From Theileria orientalis strain Shintoku (Eukaryota > Apicomplexa > Aconoidasida > Piroplasmida > Theileriidae), in NCBI RefSeq assembly GCF_000740895.1, contig NC_025260.1, forward strand, positions 248,001-312,000: a stretch of DNA of 64,000 bases, written 5' to 3'. Under the pieces are notes generated by a model, which did not search any database, was not told the origin of the DNA, and saw nothing but the letters and a program-made list of their open reading frames with translations. The position numbers were made by a program, and so were the translations under genes. Below, piece by piece: positions 55,129 to 64,000 of the stretch. The stretch's first letter is position 1. Each line of letters begins with the position of its first letter.

Positions 55129-57316
55129 ATGGATGTTTCTGATGAAAATCCTGATGTAAGTTCCTCGGAGCCGAATAATTCTGCGAAAAAGAAACTTAAA
55201 TGGAAAGAGTTGGAAATACCCTCAGATTTGGTTTCTGAAGGCTTAGTTTGTTTGGAAATTTTAGATAATGGAAGCCATGAAGAGAATGTAGCTCCGAAAC
55301 CAAAAAAACGGAAAAAGGTAGATAAATCTGATTCAAAAAAAAGTGACCCTGCGGAGGTGGTTGATAATAGTTTTGATGAAAATGAAGTTATTAAAAATAC
55401 AAGGGATTGGAGTAATATCGCTAAGGATTTCACAATTCCGTCTGCTATTTTAAACAATTTATATAAAAACAACTTGAGATCCCCTACACCTATTCAAAAG
55501 TTGGCCTTTAGACCGTCGATATTGGAAAAGAATGACGTGCTAATATCGTCCGAAACGGTGAGGATTTTTTATAAATATTTGTCTCAGGGCTCGGGAAAAA
55601 CGCTGTGTTTTGTTCTTCCGATTGTAATTTCACTGTACAACCAAAGAACGGAAAATAAAATAGAATGTTTGGCACTTTTACCGACGAGGGAACTGGCAAT
55701 TCAAGTTAAGAAAATATTCTTCTTGACTATAGAAGGGCTGAACCTGAGAGTTCTGGCACTAATCGGCGGGATTGCGATACAGAAGCAGGAGCGCCTGCTC
55801 AAGAAGGACCCTAGCATAGTGGTGGCAACACCAGGAAGGCTGGAGGACTTTCTGAGGGAGGGCAAGCTGAAGGGAATGTTTGAACTCAAGTTCCTGGTGC
55901 TGGACGAAGTGGATAAGTTTTTTGAGGACAACTCATTCAAGGAGGTGGAGTCCATCGTAAAATACGTAAAGAGGCAGAAAATACAGCACTTTTTGAGCTC
56001 AGCAACGATACTGAACGTAGGTTTAGGCCTTGAATCAATAAATGCGTAGATGAAGGACAACCTGAACAGTTTGTTTAAGCTGCTGTCAATAAGTAACCCT
56101 AGAGTGTGCATATGCTCCAGAGATAAGCAGCTGGTGGTACCATACGCGGAACTTGCAGACGGTAAAATTTTACACAAAAAAACATTCACGGACACACACA
56201 CGTCACTGCCGGAAAACCTGGTGTTCAAAGTAATAGAATCGGAGGAAAAATACAAGGTACGCATGAGTTAGGCCTTGAACACCAGTTTTAACGACTTAAA
56301 AATTGGTGATTGATAACGTTGATAGGAAGTGAGGCTTATTTCATACTTGGTGGAGCACTTGTGTAACGCGGAAAATAAAAAGTGCCTCATATTCGTTAAC
56401 ACTGTAACATACGTGTATAGACTGGAGTCGCTGCTGAGGTACTTAGGCGCTGACTAAAGGATGTGTAGTTTAATTCTCTGGAAGGACGTGCACGAGTCGG
56501 GCATTAAGAAGAAGTACTGCGCAACGTTCAAGGCCGACACGAAGTTGGACTACGTGTCGGGGATACACTCGAGGCTGAAGCAGAAGCAGAGGCTTAAGAG
56601 GCTGGAAAGGTATGTAGGAGTGCAAAAATATGCTGCTGTAGCTTTTCAAAAAATAATAAGTCGATTTTAATCTCGACGGATGTGGCGTCCAGGGGTTTGG
56701 ACATACCGAACATCGACATTGTCATCCACTTTCAGCCGCCCAAAAACAAGTCGCTCTTTTTGCACAGATCAGGAAGAACGGCACGCCTGAATGAAGGAGG
56801 TACGTATTTAGTTGTTTTCTCGTCGATGGCTGAAACGAGTGGCTGAATGTTAATGAGGCAATTTTTAGGAGTTTCAGTCTGTGTTTGCTGTCCCAGCGAC
56901 AAGGAGACCTGGATAGGCCTGTTCAAGGAAATCAATAAAAACTTTGAGCAGATGGAGTTCATAGAGGAGATTCCGAGCGATGAGTTCATGAGTGAGTTTA
57001 GTGGCGATCATTGTCGTAATTAGAGTACCAGAGCCTCCTGAGGCTGGCAGAAACCATAGAGCAGAACGAGTTCAGGGTGAGCCAAAGTCATTTAAACCTG
57101 GCTTAGATGTCGAAGGAGAAGAAAGTGTCGAACTGGTTCAAAAACGCAGCCAAAAAGGCGGACATAATGTTGAGTGACGAGGAAGAGGACGAGGATAACA
57201 TGAGGTCGAGGAGTTACAAGTTCATGAAGTCGGAGAAGAAGAAGCTGCTCAAGGTACCCAACGGCCCTATTAATAGTGATTTGCAGATTCGCTCTGAGAT
57301 CGGAATCGACAATTAG
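55129..57316 (+). CDS. MAK5: MAK5/DDX24-like DEAD-box RNA helicase
   Basis: MAK5/DDX24 helicases act in 60S ribosome assembly in the nucleolus. After an acidic/basic N-terminus with NLS-like KPKKRKK come the helicase motifs: Q motif region [10 protein letters not shown]; motif I SSET joined to GSGKT across a 36-nt intron; motif Ia [11 protein letters not shown]; motif Ib TPGRL; motif II DEVD (the usual DEAD altered at the third residue); motif [17 protein letters not shown]; and motif [10 protein letters not shown]. An insertion between motifs III and IV ([20 protein letters not shown]) and the C-terminal tail [20 protein letters not shown] are typical of MAK5/DDX24. About eight exons are present. 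The stop is at 57314-57316. The subfamily call rests on the tail and on the DEVD/DEAD context. Confidence 0.85.
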
Positions 57317-57583
57317 CTTAAGAATCCCTTTAATATGGTTGGCACATTCATATCTCGGTACACGGCGCCTTGTGTATCTGGCAGCCTAGTTCCTAGCGTA
57401 GTCTGTGTCTCAGTGTGTTTGATGTGTTTTGTATAAAAAGGGTTCAGAGGACTTGGGGGTTTAGAGGATATGGTTAATTAGCACTACTTGTGCAACGTGG
57501 AATCCACGGTACTTTAATTAATTATCGCGGAATGAGGTCTATAAATTGAAATTATGCAATTTTCACTTTGAAAAGGTAAACAG

Positions 57584-58303
57584 ATGACGTTTAAGGCTCT
57601 TTTTTTACACGGCTTGACCCAGGATTCGAAAATTATCGCAAATGAGTCTTCCTACATCAGGGGCCTGTTATCCAAAATACTCGACCTTTCTTACATTGAC
57701 GCTCCCTACACCTTGGACACGTACCCTGTTTTTTGTCATGTGACCAACGAAAAGACTGATGAGGAGCTGAGGAAAATGGAGAGCATGTTCAGGGAGAACT
57801 ACTACAAAAAGCACGGGAGGAAGGAGACTTACGGCAAAACTTGGTACTACACTGACTTGGTTGGAGCCTACTCTCCTCAGATGAAGGACGTTGCCATAAT
57901 CGGCATTGATAAATCCCTTGATTTCGTCCTAGATGAGTGCAGGAAGGCCAACTACGATGGGCTGGTTGGATTCAGCCAGGGTTCCCTTATTTCCACTTTG
58001 TTGACCAAAAAACTGTGTAATGAATCCCGTCCGGAGTGGAAACCTAAGTTTTGTCTTCTTTTCAGCTGTCCAATGCCTTACACATACCCTCTCAAAACAC
58101 TTCTGACCTCTCCCCCTAAGATTCCAGTCCCTTCGCTTCATGTTCTCGGCAAGAGTGACAAATTGGTCCAGAACGCGCGTTCTTTGATGCTTGCTGAATG
58201 CTATAATGAGCCCACTGTTCATTACCATGACGGAGGCCACCACGTCCCTTATAGTGACGAGCTTTCAGCTTATGAAAAGTTTTTTGCAAATATACCAAAA
58301 TGA
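57584..58303 (+). CDS. FSH/OVCA2-family serine hydrolase
   Basis: A single-exon gene of 239 residues with an alpha/beta-hydrolase fold. It begins MTFKALFLHGLTQDSKII, in which LHGxTQ is the FSH1 oxyanion-region signature. The nucleophile elbow is GLVGFSQGSLIS (Ser in GFSQG). The acid lies in LHVLGKSDKLV and the catalytic His in YHDGGHHVPY, so the triad is complete. A YYTDLVGAYSP stretch fits the family's lid. FSH proteins are small esterases of mostly unknown physiological substrate. There is no leader peptide. It is transcribed in the same direction as mS29, which starts 36 nt after this stop codon. Confidence 0.88.
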   Translation: MTFKALFLHGLTQDSKIIANESSYIRGLLSKILDLSYIDAPYTLDTYPVFCHVTNEKTDEELRKMESMFRENYYKKHGRKETYGKTWYYTDLVGAYSPQMKDVAIIGIDKSLDFVLDECRKANYDGLVGFSQGSLISTLLTKKLCNESRPEWKPKFCLLFSCPMPYTYPLKTLLTSPPKIPVPSLHVLGKSDKLVQNARSLMLAECYNEPTVHYHDGGHHVPYSDELSAYEKFFANIPK

Positions 58304-58339
58304 TTTCAATTTGTTATATTATTCACTATATATTTATTA

Positions 58340-60211
58340 ATGTCGAGACGATTAGCTAGCTTTAAGCTGCCTGGTGTTGAAGTTCAGAGGCTTCCTGTAG
58401 GCGCCAGGCGTTCTCCAACCGAGAAACCGGCTAAAGAGGCCGATGGCAAGTACACATCTGCATATTCTCTATTTAAAACTACACATAAGCTGTCTGAGGA
58501 GGGGTACAGGAAGTATGGCGTAGAACAGGGTCTCATGCCCCCTTACTTGGCAAATCCGGACTCCTTTGCCCCGGATTCCAAGCATCTTTACTCTGATTTT
58601 GATGACTGTAACGTGTACAACGTTGGATCGGTCGTAAAATTGGACACAAATCAGCTTTTTGGTGATCTTCCTGAGGGATTGTGTGGTACTTGGCTGATTA
58701 GATTAATGATCTTCAGGCGACGCGGCTAAAGACATAGCTCTGCTGCCGCAGGACGAGCCTCTAGGGCTGGTCAACAGGAAGTCTGCAATTGAAATCATAT
58801 CGCAACTGAGACAATACGCACTCAATGTTGGTGGAGGCCTGAGGTCAAGGGGCGTCCTGCTGGATGGCAAAAGGGGCTCCGGAAAGGTTTGTGGCAGCTG
58901 AATCACCATATTTAGAGTTTCGTCTTGAACCACGTGGCTCTCTGGGCGCGCAGGAACGGCTGGATGGTCATCCATGAGCCCAGCGCCTCAAAGTACGCGA
59001 CGGAGGTCGGGAGCATCAAGAGGTCGAACGCAGGCGTGTACATACAGGTTAGTCGCCGGAACACATGGATTCGTAGCTGGAGTTCGCGAAGTCGTTTCTG
59101 GAGCGCGTGTTGATGAAAAATGAGCATTTTTTGGCCCAGATGCCAGTTGTTAGGCCGCTGTACGGGCTGGTCTCCCTGGACGGCAATCACCTGAGCTACA
59201 GCAAGAGGATGTTCGACCCAGTGATTGAGAAGATAATAAAGGAGGAGCTGGATATTTTAAAGGAGGACTCGAACCCGGACGTAGGTGTAAGCTGGTTAGA
59301 CGTGTTTAGGAGCTGGAATGTGCTCGCGAGAAGCTGAATCTGTGGAACACCTACAGGAAGCAGTTCAAAATACCCGTTCTCAGGTTCGCCCATCACCCAG
59401 ACCAATTTCTCAGTGACCGATTGCAAAGCCCTAAAACGCTCTTGGAGATTGCCGACTTCGGTGTAAACAACGAGACTTTCGCAAATCAGGCGGTCTATGA
59501 GCTGTTCAACCAGCTTAAACACCAGACCATGTTCCCTCTTCTTTTCATTGTCGGCAAGTTTCTGTGCTCTTAATGCTGCGTAGACGAGTACAACGAGTGC
59601 TTCACTGCCTCCGAGTACCTTTCCATCAAGTACGAGAACACCAAGTTCAACGGGTGGATTCCCAGCTACCACCTTACAATGCCCAGGCTGTTTCACAAGT
59701 TCGACGGATCGGAGTACAAAAACGGTGAGTTGTTACCTGGTAACATTCAAGCCCCTGCTTAACACACTTTACTTAGCCAGGAGTGCCCTTGAGTTCAGCT
59801 ATGGGTGCACTTGGCCATCTGGGTCATTTGACTGTTTCTTTACCTTACTTCACACCCATTCTTATGTATTTGGCATTGTAACTCGTTGATTTAGGGTTCA
59901 AAATTGTTGCTACTAGTTGGACGAAGAGGAAGAGAAGGGACTTTAAGCCCGAGTTGCTGGGAGTCTTGTAAGCTCCTCCGAGTAAATTGTCCGTATTTTA
60001 GGCCCAACGAAGTCAGGACTGTTCGTAACTTCACCCAGCGGGAGTTTGCAAACTACATTTTACACTTGAAGAACTCTCGCGTGATTTACAACTTCCCCAA
60101 CGACAAAATCAACTACTTTTACATGTTGACAGGTTCCTCACTCTCATTTTTATGTTACACTCAGGTGGCAACGGCTTTGAATCCAGGAGGTTGCTGTCAA
60201 CGCTGTATTAG
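58340..60211 (+). CDS. DAP3: mitochondrial ribosomal protein mS29 (DAP3-like P-loop GTPase)
   Basis: mS29/DAP3 is a GTP-binding protein of the mitoribosomal small subunit. The N-terminus MSRRLASFKLPGVEVQRLPV is basic and suits a mitochondrial leader. After a conserved N-terminal region (YSDFDDCNVYNVGSVVKLD) and an intron come the P-loop and its context: GVLLDGKRGSGKS joined to FVLNHVALWARRNGWMVIHE. Later segments are MFPLLFIVDEYNECFTASEY (Walker B), TMPRLFHKFDGSEYKNG and KIVATSWTKRKRRDFKPELL. It ends NGFESRRLLSTLY. About ten exons are joined, with introns of about 25-150 nt; the longest is at about 59727-59893. The match to DAP3 around the P-loop and the VDEYN box is good. Confidence 0.85.
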
Positions 60212-60333
60212 TTATTTTTTCTGGGCTTTGCAACTTGGTTAACCGCAGTGCCTCTTCGGCCGTAACACTTTAAGGCTGAGCCCTGCCATGTATAATATTG
60301 TACAAGATTACTTCGCTAGGTTCTAACTTAGAG

Positions 60334-62259
60334 TTAATTTTCCGGCAGCTTGAGCACGAAAAATTGATGTTCCATTGCTTCCTCGGGCGTGGGTCTCTTT
60401 GACGGATCCAAGTTTAAGACATACCTTATGAACTCCCCGAACACTCGGTGTTCCGGCTTCACCAGATCCTATTATAGTCGTTACGCGCTACGCACTCGTT
60501 TACTTACCAGCAGTGGCTTGCACTCTTCAACTCTGTATATTGAAGACTTCGATTTGGCGCCGTCAGGCCTACGTCAGCGTCATTTCAGCGTGCACTCGTG
60601 GTGTGCAGACACTAATGTATCTTGCCACCTGAATATCTACCTGCCAAGCTTACCAATTTAGTTTGGGCGACTCTGAATCAACGTATTCTTTTCCATGCGA
60701 CTTCCTTGCCGATGTTATCATGTCCTCTGGGAAGGGTCCGACGATTTTTTCCTGAATCCGCGTTATTCTTGTTATTCGTCTTTTTAGTAGCTTTCGGTAT
60801 CTAGTCAACGTTGTTTACCATCATCGCCAGGTGCTCCATGTGGCTGTGTGTTCTGAAGAGCAAATTCCCTGTGTATAACTCCATTAGTGTGCAGCCCAGT
60901 GACCATAAATCACTGGAATAACTCCAACCGATGTCTAAACAAATGTATTAGCAGTCATGCTAGGATGACTAATGTATTAGTGGTACTGTTAGCCTGACTA
61001 ATGTTTTAGCAACGTCTGCCGTTACTGGTTCTCTAAGCTGACTAATAGGGTAATTTGCGAGCTAATTACTTAGTAGACTAATAATTGGCAGTGGCCACTG
61101 GGCCTGCAAACCGTATACTAAGTTTACCTAGAATCACTTCTGGTGCTCTGTACTGCCTCGTGTTAATTATCGAGCTGTGGTACTCGTCCTCGTAGATTGC
61201 GCTTCCGAAGTCGATCAGCTTTATGTCCGAGGTCGCAGGCCTCTTCGTCATCATGCCCGTCTACGCATTCGTGTCCAACTCTTCACTTACTGTCGATCTT
61301 GGAAAGGGCACTTCGATGTATTCGTTTTTTCCTGACACGAGGAGTATGTTCTCCGGCTTTATGTCCGTGTGTATCAGCCTCTTGTTCCTCAGGAACGCCA
61401 GCCCCTTCAGGAGCTGGTACGCCATCTTCTGTATGTCTGCGATAAAGAAGCCTTTGAAGTCGTTTTTTTCCAGGAAGTCGTAGAGCGAGGGTCCCAGGTT
61501 TTCAAAGACCAGGCACATATTCCTGTTTCTGTACATGAAGTTGTCGTGTAGCACTACGCAGTGACTTTCGCTGTTAACGTCCGACTTTTTGATGTCCACC
61601 AGTATGTCCGCCTCGATCTTCGCCGACTGCGTGTACTTTTCCACGTCTCTCACCACCTTCACTGCGAACTGCTTTCCTTCCTTTTCGCACAGCAGCACTC
61701 TTCCGAATGTTCCGTCGCTCACTTTGTTCATCACCACGTAATCCTCCAAATTCATTCCTCGTTCCCACTTAAAGTGTATTATCTCGTCTGTCGGTGACTT
61801 CGCTCTCTTGTCGTGGCTTCTTTTACGGTGCGATCTTCTTTTTTCGTGGTAACGATTTGCTGACCTTCTTCTACGCCTGTGTGAAGAGTCCCTTCTGTAT
61901 CTATCGTCTGAGTATTTCCTGTACGACCTGTGTGATCTTCTTCTGTGGGACGAGTACCTTCTTCCTTTTCTGTAATATGTGTCGCTCAGGCTAGATTTTC
62001 TTGACGAATGGTGGTGACGTCTTCTGTGGGTGCTTCCCCTGTGCTTTCTGTATCTTCTACTAGAAACTGTACGTGAAAAGCTTCTGCTACGGTATCTCGA
62101 GTACCTTTCGTGCCTATGTCTGTAGTTTGAGGAGTTGTAGAGGTGGCGGCTCCCGTGCCTTCTACCACTTGACCTTCTACGGCTCTCTTTCCAGCTTGGT
62201 TCACGTTTGCGATAATATCTACCATTTGAAACTGATTTATAATCATCCTCATGTGACAT
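60334..62259 (-). CDS. CLK/LAMMER-type dual-specificity kinase with RS-rich N-terminus
   Basis: CLK kinases phosphorylate SR splicing factors. The N-terminal about 155 residues are Arg/Ser/His/Tyr-rich (for example RRYRKHRGSTHRRRHHHSS), an RS-like domain. The kinase domain begins at about residue 165: SDGTFGRVLL (glycine loop), FAVKVVRD (Lys), SLYDFLEKNDFKGF, LIHTDIKPENILL (catalytic loop with HTD in place of HRD), LIDFGSAIYEDEYHSSIINT (DFG), QYRAPEVIL, and IGWSYSSDLWSLGCTLMELY. The LAMMER box EHLAMM lies at about 60835. The final exon gives LDPSKRPTPEEAMEHQFF and the stop at 60334. The exon joins skip introns at about 61265, 61130-60938 and several downstream. The HRD to HTD change is typical of some LAMMER kinases. 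The call is firm. Confidence 0.87.
60944..61085. repeat. imperfect 29-44 nt repeats inside a CLK intron
   Basis: Within the intron at about 60938-61130 the pattern TGTATTAG...TGACTAA is repeated: two 29-nt units, one 44-nt unit and a degenerate fourth. The phrase TGACTAAT or GACTAAT recurs four times. The intron is one of the longest in the window. Confidence 0.6.
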
Positions 62260-62288
62260 ATTTTGTATCAGATGAAAAATTTTGTACT

Positions 62289-63712
62289 ATGGCTAAATTT
62301 ATTGTGGTGGGATTCCCCAAATTCGTTTCACTATATTTTAGCTGTACGCTAAGAATGTATATAACTTGGGAGGAGTCCGACGTAACCAAATTAATAGAAT
62401 TTACGAAAAGGACTTTTAATGATAATGATCGCTCAAGTTTGGAGAAATGTGTAAGGTATTTTTTACTAAGATACAAGAATCTAAAACGATTAGAAATTGC
62501 ACGGTATCGGGAGATGTATCGAATCCATGTCATACACATTCACATGGACATCACAGTTCCGATTTTAAGAGGAATGAAGGTACTTTTGTATCGAATATTG
62601 TTGTCTTAGGGGACGTGGTTGGACGATATTTGGATGACCTTTGGTCATCTCGCTCCAAAATAACGCTGTTCCTGGAAGAAGTTATTGAATCTGCATCTGA
62701 ATCATATAGAAATGTCGTTAACAAGGGTTTAAAAGGTGCGTTATGGCGGTAAATATTGGTTAATGTGTAGACGGCTTGGCCTTAACAAGCGCCTCCGATT
62801 CTAAAATAGCTTATTTTTCGTGGAAGAAAACCCTGGTTGATAAATTACAAAGGTATATCGTTAGGGAGTTGAAGGAGGATTTTATTAAAACGTCCTCGGA
62901 AGGACGGTTGTTTTCATTAGGTACTTGTGTGCTTGACAATTGAGTTCAGGGAACGAGTACAATAATTTTGAGTCGGAAACCATAAGTCAATTGATGAATG
63001 AAAATTACGCAGTTGTTAAGTCATTTGTTGGACCTAAAGTGAGTAATTTTAGTTAAATGGTTTTTAGGCAGCGAATTCATTCAGCGAGGTGGAATTCATG
63101 GAATACAATGCTCTTTTTAAAAAGGTTGCACTAAGACTGTAAAATGATGTGTAGATTGATAAGGCTTCAAACCCGTTTTACGAAAACTGTTACATTTTAT
63201 GGTTAAAATCGTCTTATTTGGACGAGGAGAAGCAAAAGGTAACTTTAATTTATACTAATAATTCATTAGAGCACTGCTGAAATTTTAAATAAGTTGTGGC
63301 AAATTCCCTATGAACTGACGTATAAGTGTAAGGTTCTTTTGCAGGTATAAAAATTTAGCACAAATGTTAAATTCAGGTGGTGTCAACAGTGTGTGTAACT
63401 TATATGAAGCCTGGTGAATCAAGTATACTAAAACACGCTGATGGAAAGTAGGAAAAGTGTTAATCTGATTTTTGTAGAGATGGCGGAGTTAAAATAACAT
63501 GTTTATACGTGCCAAAGTCTTCTTTTGGCGCATGCGTTGAGCTAACCGTGAATGAGTCGGTGAATAAAGTAGACCTGAAGAGCGATCAGTTAATAATCTT
63601 AAGGTACTTTTAAACAAACATTCATAGATAAAGGTCCGGTGTCGAATACGAAATTAAAAAAGTAGAGGAAAAAACTTTCATTTTCACAACATGGATTACT
63701 GGGCCAAGTTGA
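62289..63712 (+). CDS. candidate prolyl-hydroxylase-like (2OG/Fe(II) fold) protein, probably inactive
   Basis: At least nine small exons from 62289 (MAKFIVVGFPKFVSLYFSCT) to the stop at 63710-63712. The N-terminal half is not recognised. It has a His-rich patch (HTHSHGHHSS) and then helical segments. The C-terminal half reads like a HIF-prolyl-hydroxylase domain: NCYILWLKSSYLDEEKQ, TAEILNKLWQIPYEL, then VSTVCVTYMKPGESSILKHA with D next, VKITCLYVPKSSFG, NKVDLKSDQLIILRSG and FIFTTWITGPS. The first metal pair H-x-D (HAD) is present. The expected distal His (normally HEV) aligns with YEI, and the 2-oxoglutarate Arg (normally R-x-AIT-x-W) is not seen before FTTW. If the alignment by eye is right, it is a degenerate or pseudo-enzyme. 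The fold call is tentative. The start codon is only 29 nt from the divergent CLK start. Confidence 0.5.
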
Positions 63713-64000
63713 GTACCACACTAATGTAGTAATAGTAGAAATAATGTATTATGTATAGATGTTCAAATGTGGATATTATATTGAGGTTATATTAAATATT
63801 AATTAGTATCTAGTTAACATAGATGGTTTCATTTTACAGTTTAAGAGTGTTAATAAAATTTCTATCCTGAATTATGTACACATACAACACGTCTCAACAA
63901 TTTGCATGGTATCGTATCTAACTAAACATAAACTAAATCTATTGACACCCGGGAACATGCTTGCCAGTGTTCACAGTTTGAATTTATACTTGTCGTTCAA

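Overview
The window is nuclear DNA of an apicomplexan, most likely a piroplasm of the Theileria type. The evidence is very short introns (mostly about 17-70 nt, GT...AG), tightly packed genes on both strands, a short alveolin-type inner-membrane-complex protein, nuclear genes for plastid (apicoplast) proteins with secretory leaders, a C-terminal HTEL tetrapeptide on a PDI-like protein, and two large secreted proteins with FAINT/DUF529-like repeats, a Theileria hallmark. Coding exons are clearly GC-richer than the AT-rich intergenic DNA. The species (a Theileria orientalis-like genome is my guess) cannot be fixed from the sequence alone.

Layout. 0-7 kb: TAP42 (PP2A regulator, +), a long tRNase Z (-) and ALG7/GPT (first step of N-glycan synthesis, -). 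7.9-15.2 kb: long-chain acyl-CoA synthetase (+) and SMC6 (+). 15.2-18.2 kb: AT-rich DNA with simple repeats, an unrecognised protein gene (-), two identical tRNA-Asp(GTC) genes (-) lying in perfect 121-nt direct repeats, and a tRNA-like element. 18.2-24.7 kb: TYW1 (-), nuclear-encoded plastid RNA polymerase alpha (+) and the SUMO E1 subunit UBA2 (-). 25.3-33.4 kb: ADA2 (+), a PDI-like protein (-) and CstF-77/RNA14 (+).

33.6-40.6 kb: a plastid-type DUF760 protein (-), an acidic secreted protein (+) overlapping tail-to-tail with an unrecognised protein (-), an ArfGAP (+), an alveolin (-) and plastid-type ribosomal protein bL32 (-). 40.9-45.2 kb: three tightly spaced + strand genes, namely a SpoU/TrmH RNA methyltransferase, RAE1 and an MSI1/RBBP4 WD40 protein. 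45.3-51.7 kb: the two large secreted repeat proteins (-). 51.9-63.7 kb: histidyl-tRNA synthetase with a long N-terminal extension (-), a MAK5/DDX24 DEAD-box helicase (+), an FSH serine hydrolase (+), mitoribosomal mS29/DAP3 (+), a LAMMER/CLK kinase (-), and a candidate prolyl-hydroxylase-like protein (+) that seems to lack catalytic residues.

Most genes are single-copy housekeeping genes and do not form operon-like units. Shared themes are RNA maturation (tRNase Z, TYW1, CstF-77, SpoU, HisRS, MAK5, CLK), chromatin and genome maintenance (SMC6, ADA2, MSI1, UBA2), plastid gene expression (rpoA, bL32, DUF760) and the secretory/host interface. Gene limits were set by reading splice junctions by eye against conserved motifs. 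Small terminal exons are therefore the least certain parts. No CRISPR, rRNA or transposase-like feature was seen.
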